DNA of 64,000 nt from NCBI GenBank assembly GCA_036763105.1, contig JBAIYS010000006.1, positions 1 through 64,000 of the forward strand, read 5' to 3'. The stretch is from Peptococcaceae bacterium 1198_IL3148. GTDB taxonomy: Bacteria > Bacillota > Desulfotomaculia > Desulfotomaculales > Desulfohalotomaculaceae. Both the position numbers and the translations under genes were made by a program. Each line of letters opens with the position of its first letter. Within the stretch, counting starts at the first letter, position 1. The notes beneath the pieces were generated by a model. That model saw only the letters and a list, made by a program, of their open reading frames with translations, did not search any database and was not told the origin of the DNA. Positions 59,450 to 64,000 of this stretch are shown piece after piece.

Positions 59450-60772
59450 CTATTCTTCATCACGCTTACGGAGGATAAACCTAAGGGGCGTACCTTCAAA
59501 GCCATAGGCATTGCGGAAGTAGTTCTCGATATAACGGAGATAGGAAAAATGCATTAACTCCGGATCGTTCACAAACAAAATAAAAGTAGGCGGCTGTACA
59601 GAGTTTTGCATCGCATAAAGAATTTTTAAACGTCTACCTTTATCAGAGGGCGGTTGGTTGTGCAACATCGCTTCCCTTACTAATTTATTGACATTACTGG
59701 TAGAAATGCGCAATGTATGCTGTTCTGCCACATAATCCACCAGTTCCAGTATTCTATTAACCCTTCTTTTAGTCAATGCCGAAATGTATACTATGGGTGC
59801 ATATTGGATAAAACCAAGCTCTTCTCTAATGTCTTCGTTAAAGCGATTCATTGTTTTACCATCTTTTTCAATTAAATCCCACTTATTTACCACCAGCACA
59901 ATGGCTCTTCCCTTTTCTTCGGCATAACCCACAATGCGTTTGTCTTGTTCGGTGACCCCTTCGGTGGCATCAATGAGCATCAGCACCACATCAGAGCGTT
60001 CCACCGCCCGCAGTGATCTAATTACACTGTAGCGCTCGGTGGCTTCCTCAATTTTGCCTTTGCGACGTAAACCGGCAGTGTCTATCAGCACATAATGTTT
60101 GTTATCCCGCTCTAAATAAGTATCAATGGCATCCCGGGTGGTACCGGGCACATTGCTGACAATCACCCGTTCTTCACCAATTAGGGAGTTGAACAAAGTG
60201 GATTTGCCGACGTTGGGACGACCAATAATGGCCACCTTTATTGTATCCGGCGGGTACTCCTCTTCTTCTATTTGAGGTAGCAATTCCACCACTTTGTCTA
60301 ACAGATCACCGGTGTTCATCCCTTCTGCCGCCGATACCGGGATTGGTTCACCCAAACCCAGTTCATAAAAATCATAATAAGGAATTTTACTGGCATCAAA
60401 ATTTTCCACCTTGTTGGCAACCACCAACACCGGTTGCTTGATTCGCCGCAACATTGAGGCCACTTCATAGTCGGTGGGATGCAGACCAGCTCTGGCATCC
60501 ACCACAAATAAAATCACGTCGGCCTGTTCAATGGCAATTTCCGCCTGCCGGCGAACATGAAGGGTAAACTGGTCGGTATCTTTAAACTCTATACCGCCGG
60601 TATCGATCAAAGTAAACTCGTTACCCTGCCATTCAGCATCAAAATATAATCTATCTCTGGTTACACCGGGTTGGTCTTCCACAATGGCCACCCGGCTGCG
60701 CACAATGCGATTAAATAATGTTGACTTACCCACATTGGGACGCCCAACAATCGCTACAATTGGTTTTGCCAT
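59450..60772 (-). CDS. der: Ribosome-assembly GTPase Der
   Basis: About 440 residues with two G domains: [12 protein letters not shown] / VIDTGG-like LIDTGGIEF in the first and [16 protein letters not shown] / [12 protein letters not shown] in the second, NKWD and NKVE, then the KH-like C-domain ([22 protein letters not shown]). Required for 50S assembly. Start [10 protein letters not shown] at 60772 matches family length, though no good Shine-Dalgarno is visible; the frame begins at 60799 with an equally weak site. Confidence 0.94.
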   Translation of the reverse strand: MAKPIVAIVGRPNVGKSTLFNRIVRSRVAIVEDQPGVTRDRLYFDAEWQGNEFTLIDTGGIEFKDTDQFTLHVRRQAEIAIEQADVILFVVDARAGLHPTDYEVASMLRRIKQPVLVVANKVENFDASKIPYYDFYELGLGEPIPVSAAEGMNTGDLLDKVVELLPQIEEEEYPPDTIKVAIIGRPNVGKSTLFNSLIGEERVIVSNVPGTTRDAIDTYLERDNKHYVLIDTAGLRRKGKIEEATERYSVIRSLRAVERSDVVLMLIDATEGVTEQDKRIVGYAEEKGRAIVLVVNKWDLIEKDGKTMNRFNEDIREELGFIQYAPIVYISALTKRRVNRILELVDYVAEQHTLRISTSNVNKLVREAMLHNQPPSDKGRRLKILYAMQNSVQPPTFILFVNDPELMHFSYLRYIENYFRNAYGFEGTPLRFILRKRDEE

Positions 60773-60819
60773 AAGTTGAATCACACACTTTCTAACCATT
60801 TATTTATCTTCATTAAACA

Positions 60820-62139
60820 TTATTCATATCCTTTGACTACTGCTGCCACCAGTTCGCTGGGGGTATCCACCGGTACAATTGGCACACCTAGCTTTTCCAC
60901 CAGTTCATCAAGAGAAATATCATCTAAAAAAACATCATCCTGTTGATCCTTCAACATCACCGCGGGAATAAGCAGTTTCTGTCCCAAGTCTTTTCCCTGT
61001 AGTTCTTGTAACAGATCACTGCCTGTTAAAAGACCTGCCACCGTTACAGTATTGCCAAAATAACGGTGCGGTATTAAATGCAGTTGCACCTGCAATCCAT
61101 CTATTTGATTTAACCTAGCCACTATCGGCTCCATAATAGCATATGCTGAGGTTCCGGTGGCCATTGTGACTTTTTGTGGTGGGTATACTTCTTTGGGCAA
61201 TTGCGTTTTTACCTGATCCCATTGGTCAATGAATAATCTGATTAATCCTATGCCATTTTCTAACTGTGGGTAGTCACCGTAATGTTGGCCCGGTGGAATG
61301 GGCTGTCCAGAAATAACATAGAACTCATCAGCAATGAATACAAAGGGGTCATCAAACTGCTGCATAAACTTTTGCTGCCAGCGGGTAACTTGCTTGACCA
61401 CTTCACCTGCCTGTTCTGGTGTAAATAAATTAAGTTCAGCCAATCCCTGGCGAAATTTAGTTAACCCCACCGGAACAACGGCCAATGAACGGACACTGGG
61501 CCAAAGGCTTGCCAAATCGCCGATGGTACTATCCAGTTCTTTACCATCATTAAAACCTGGGCATAACACCACCTGGGTATGCATTTCTATGCCTGCTGCC
61601 GCCAGTGCTGTTAGCTGTTTCATAATGTTAGCAGCATGGGGATTGCGCATCATCCGGTGCCGCAAATCCGGATTGGTGGTATGAACAGAAATATATAGTG
61701 GACTTAAATGCTGTTCGATAATTCTTTGTAGTTCCTGATCATTTACATTGGTCAAGGTTACAAAATTGCCATATAAGAATGAGTGGCGATAGTCGTCATC
61801 CTTAACATAAAGGGTATCGCGCATATCCGGGGCCATTTGGTCCACAAAACAAAAAAGGCATTTGTTCCGACACCGCCTGATTTTTCCCAAGGCATTTGTT
61901 CCGAAATCCAGCCCCAAATCTTCGTCATAATCCTTTTCTATTTCCATTAACCATTCTTCACCGTCGGCGGTGATTACTTTCATTTGTAATTCATCATCAC
62001 TGGCTAAAAATCGATAATCTAATAAATCGGTAACGGGTTTACCATTTATCTCCACAATGGTAGCGCCGGGTGTTATCTCCAGTTCTTCACCAATACTGCC
62101 GGGATAAACTTCTGTTACTACTAGTCCTTTAACTGGCAT
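60820..62139 (-). CDS. DUF512 family radical SAM protein with PDZ domain
   Basis: 439 residues. A PDZ-like domain (about 5-65, GATIVEINGKPVTDLL) is followed by a Cx3Cx2C radical-SAM-type motif CRNKCLFCFVDQ (about 92-103), then ISVHTTNPDLRHRMM and PGFNDGKELDSTI, and the DUF512 domain at the C-terminus. Widely conserved beside der in clostridia and in cyanobacteria; the reaction is not known. It is 20-50 bases upstream of der and in the same direction. Confidence 0.88.
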   Translation of the reverse strand: MPVKGLVVTEVYPGSIGEELEITPGATIVEINGKPVTDLLDYRFLASDDELQMKVITADGEEWLMEIEKDYDEDLGLDFGTNALGKIRRCRNKCLFCFVDQMAPDMRDTLYVKDDDYRHSFLYGNFVTLTNVNDQELQRIIEQHLSPLYISVHTTNPDLRHRMMRNPHAANIMKQLTALAAAGIEMHTQVVLCPGFNDGKELDSTIGDLASLWPSVRSLAVVPVGLTKFRQGLAELNLFTPEQAGEVVKQVTRWQQKFMQQFDDPFVFIADEFYVISGQPIPPGQHYGDYPQLENGIGLIRLFIDQWDQVKTQLPKEVYPPQKVTMATGTSAYAIMEPIVARLNQIDGLQVQLHLIPHRYFGNTVTVAGLLTGSDLLQELQGKDLGQKLLIPAVMLKDQQDDVFLDDISLDELVEKLGVPIVPVDTPSELVAAVVKGYE

Positions 62140-62201
62140 TAGTTACCTCCAAATGGTTATACTTCATAAATTATCTAACACCTGTTAATTTAAGTCAAGC
62201 A

Positions 62202-62393
62202 TTAGTGTTTAACAATAATTAATGTGCCATTCGTTAACTGATGGGCCATGCCGTCCAAAATGTTAGCCATGCTGGCGGCCATATCTTGCAACTCCTGTTC
62301 ATTGTTTACATAAAAAATTGGCACACCACCTGCTACTGTGTCTTTGTTAATGGTTATGGCTGCCAAAATCATACTGCTAATTTCTATACCCAC
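62202..62393 (-). CDS. Capping complex subunit for YIEGIA
   Basis: 63 residues, GTG start after GAGGTG. Hydrophobic N-terminus ISSMILAAITIN, then GVPIFYVNNEQELQDMAASM. This small protein regularly follows YIEGIA genes in spore formers. It lies 24 bases after the YIEGIA gene. Its exact role is not known. Confidence 0.85.
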   Translation of the reverse strand: MGIEISSMILAAITINKDTVAGGVPIFYVNNEQELQDMAASMANILDGMAHQLTNGTLIIVKH

Positions 62394-62417
62394 ATCAGCA
62401 CCTCGCTGCTTTTATTT

Positions 62418-63329
62418 TTAATCGGATGCATAGCGCCCGGCTTTGGTGGCCAAGGGTTTGCTGTAGGCTGTTTCCAAAACCGGTGTCCGGTTTACAGCCT
62501 CTACCAAAGCTTGGGCATCCTTTTCCACCGGCATGATGTACATAGCTACTTTGCCAGTGTCTGGATCTTTGCGCAAAGTGGGGGAAAATTCCGGAATATC
62601 AATATCCTTTTTTGTGCCCAGAACTACACCGGCGGTATGGGCAATGGCCATCCGTTGTCCCATGTCATGTATGGTGGCCCTGGCATTATCATTTTTAGGA
62701 TGAATTACCACCCCCAAGCCTCCCTCTAAAATCTCTTGGCGACGGCTTGCCAGACCGACATTGAAGATGGCGATATTTTCAATCCAAAGGGTTGCCCCTT
62801 CAAAACGGATATCGGCAATTTTTACCTCACATATATCACCAATAACCCGCCCGGTCATAAAGAGTTTGCTGATCAGTATCATGATAATACCCACAATGGC
62901 CCCCAATGCCCAGCCAACACCAGTTTCCAATGCCAGTTGTGTGCTTAAGGCGGTCACAAAGGATACTATCATTACCAAATAGTTACGGGCTTCAAAGGTT
63001 TTGGCAATACCTTCTATATAGTCCCTGCCCCGGGGAATTAACTCCGATTCTTCCAAACTTTGCAAAGTGGTACGTTCTTGGTTGCGAATGTCACTGAATT
63101 GCTGGGCTGCTAAAGCTAAAAATGTAAAGGCGGTGAACTCTTTATAGATTATTGCCGGCACTGCCACCGCCCCTAAGGCGGAGGCAATAAAGCCCAGCGA
63201 TAGATGAACGATATAGCCGTGGGGATAACCAGGATACTGTTTATAATCAATGCGCAGCAGGACCATCCTTGTAACTGTACCTGCCAATGTTCCAATAACA
63301 ATTACCAATAGATAGTCCTGCAAGTGCAT
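62418..63329 (-). CDS. YIEGIA family membrane protein
   Basis: 303 residues. The eponymous motif lies in GRDYIEGIAKTFEARNY (about residue 103). Four to five hydrophobic helices fill the first 160 residues, then a soluble part with IENIAIFNVGLASRRQEIL and GLGVVIHPKNDNARATIHDMG. Found only in endospore formers; suspected to take part in sporulation. It lies 11 bases after the SpoIIP-like gene. Confidence 0.9.
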   Translation of the reverse strand: MHLQDYLLVIVIGTLAGTVTRMVLLRIDYKQYPGYPHGYIVHLSLGFIASALGAVAVPAIIYKEFTAFTFLALAAQQFSDIRNQERTTLQSLEESELIPRGRDYIEGIAKTFEARNYLVMIVSFVTALSTQLALETGVGWALGAIVGIIMILISKLFMTGRVIGDICEVKIADIRFEGATLWIENIAIFNVGLASRRQEILEGGLGVVIHPKNDNARATIHDMGQRMAIAHTAGVVLGTKKDIDIPEFSPTLRKDPDTGKVAMYIMPVEKDAQALVEAVNRTPVLETAYSKPLATKAGRYASD

Positions 63330-63340
63330 GATTAATCCTC

Positions 63341-64000
63341 CTAGTCTTTGGTCACTTCATCCCGGGCATCTTTCAATTTTTCATTACTGATGGGATCAGA
63401 TGATTCATCTTGGTCAGTAACCCTTTTGTTAATGGCTTGTTTCTTTTTAGCCGGAGCCATAAAACTGGTCATTTCTTTACTAAAACCGGTTATTTTTTCG
63501 GCGGCACCCTTTAGGCTACCGGTACTCATCAACAGAAAAGCACCACCGCCAATTAGCAGAATCCCCAATATCCAGCCGAGGGTGGACCAAGCATTATTGC
63601 CCGCTTCTTCACTGACCTCGGTACCTGGGCCACCGGCCTGTCCACCGCCAGCTGCACCAGAGCCAACCCCCAGCACCACCGGAACGGCATCCGCCAATAG
63701 AGCCACACCCTCTTCTGCACGCTCCCGTTCATTGGTATGGGTACCGGCTTCAATCAATATGGCAGTGGGCATTAAATCTTGGTTGTAATTGCCCTTGCCA
63801 ACAAAAATTTCTTTTACTAAGTCGGGATGTTGTTGATTGGTGTAGGCCATCAGTCGTTTGGCAAAATCCATATTGGATTGCATTTTGGGGTTTTGTTTGC
63901 CCACCACTAATCTAATTTGCGTCACATCCCTCCCGGCAATGTTATGTTCATAATAATTAGGATCCGGTATACCATCGCGATGCACATCAATTAGTGCGGT
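63341..64000 (-). CDS. spoIIP: Stage II sporulation protein P, partial (5' end off the window)
   Basis: The frame is open to the right edge, so only the last 219 codons are seen. IDVHRDGIPDPNYYEHNIAG (zinc/catalytic His), RLVVGKQNPKMQSNMDFAKRL, GNYNQDLMPTAILIEAGTHTNERERAE (catalytic Glu) match the SpoIIP amidase/endopeptidase core. After the core comes a glycine-rich linker and one extra helix (WSTLGWILGILLIGGGAFLLM), then a basic tail. SpoIIP degrades septal peptidoglycan during engulfment. Confidence 0.9.
   Translation of the reverse strand, partial: TALIDVHRDGIPDPNYYEHNIAGRDVTQIRLVVGKQNPKMQSNMDFAKRLMAYTNQQHPDLVKEIFVGKGNYNQDLMPTAILIEAGTHTNERERAEEGVALLADAVPVVLGVGSGAAGGGQAGGPGTEVSEEAGNNAWSTLGWILGILLIGGGAFLLMSTGSLKGAAEKITGFSKEMTSFMAPAKKKQAINKRVTDQDESSDPISNEKLKDARDEVTKD

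Overview
The window looks like chromosomal DNA of an anaerobic, spore-forming Firmicute close to the Peptococcaceae/Desulfotomaculum group. The evidence is a sporulation block (spoIVA, a SpoIIP-type protein, a YIEGIA-motif protein with its small partner, the der-plsY-gpsA order), bacillithiol synthesis (bshC), sepF, a short hydroxylamine reductase with a CRP/FNR-type promoter, and tandem Firmicute-type 6S RNAs. The organism assignment is inference from gene content and order.

Layout. 1-417: probable leader and promoters of an rRNA operon lying off the left edge (minus strand). 446-3593: MacAB-type efflux operon. 3722-7092: two paralogous FAD oxidoreductases flanking two half-ferritin-like genes and small membrane proteins. 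7159-9529: sepF, threonine aldolase, NifU/IscU scaffold. 9595-10091: two tandem 6S RNA genes, each with its own consensus promoter. 10115-10660: VUT/YhhQ-type transporter. 10811-16705: accessory minus-strand block with an uncharacterised 498-aa protein (nuclease-like motif plus glycine-zipper segment), a 134-aa partner, membrane genes (two frameshifted) and a lipoprotein. 17037-22137: tRNA-Pro carrying an integrated element bounded by a 47-bp direct repeat, its integrase broken by an IS256 element. 22272-24835: cbiM and a PDGLE gene without ATPase, then an IS110-type element with a structured 3' noncoding region. 25176-26687: a hypothetical gene and a metallo-beta-lactamase-fold hydrolase. 26740-29137: a Ski2-like helicase split over two genes. 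29286-35313: ECF sigma factor, membrane beta-propeller protein, large membrane protein and ABC transporter in one tightly coupled operon. 35354-41547: small metabolic genes, bshC, an aminotransferase and rnhA. 41792-43387: nine-LysM protein. 43429-50581: recQ, hcp, ilvA, Xaa-Pro peptidase, azoreductase, DUF134. 50675-54706: ACT protein-hom-thrB-lysC operon. 54818-55271: decayed ablB. 55319-64000: sporulation, phospholipid and GTPase genes, ending inside a SpoIIP gene.

How genes work together. ACT-hom-thrB-lysC feeds threonine synthesis, and ilvA and threonine aldolase degrade threonine. der-plsY-gpsA joins ribosome assembly and glycerophospholipid synthesis. The ECF sigma factor probably controls its own five-gene envelope operon. 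hcp is probably activated under nitrosative stress through a CRP/FNR-family site centred near -41.5.

Most worth following up: the 498-aa/134-aa pair; the tRNA-Pro element that appears to have replaced the promoter and 5' half of its host tRNA; the tandem 6S RNAs; the possible guide RNA of the IS110-type element; the half-ferritin gene pair; the split helicase; and the ECF operon. All functional statements are inferences from sequence motifs and remembered families; no database search was possible.
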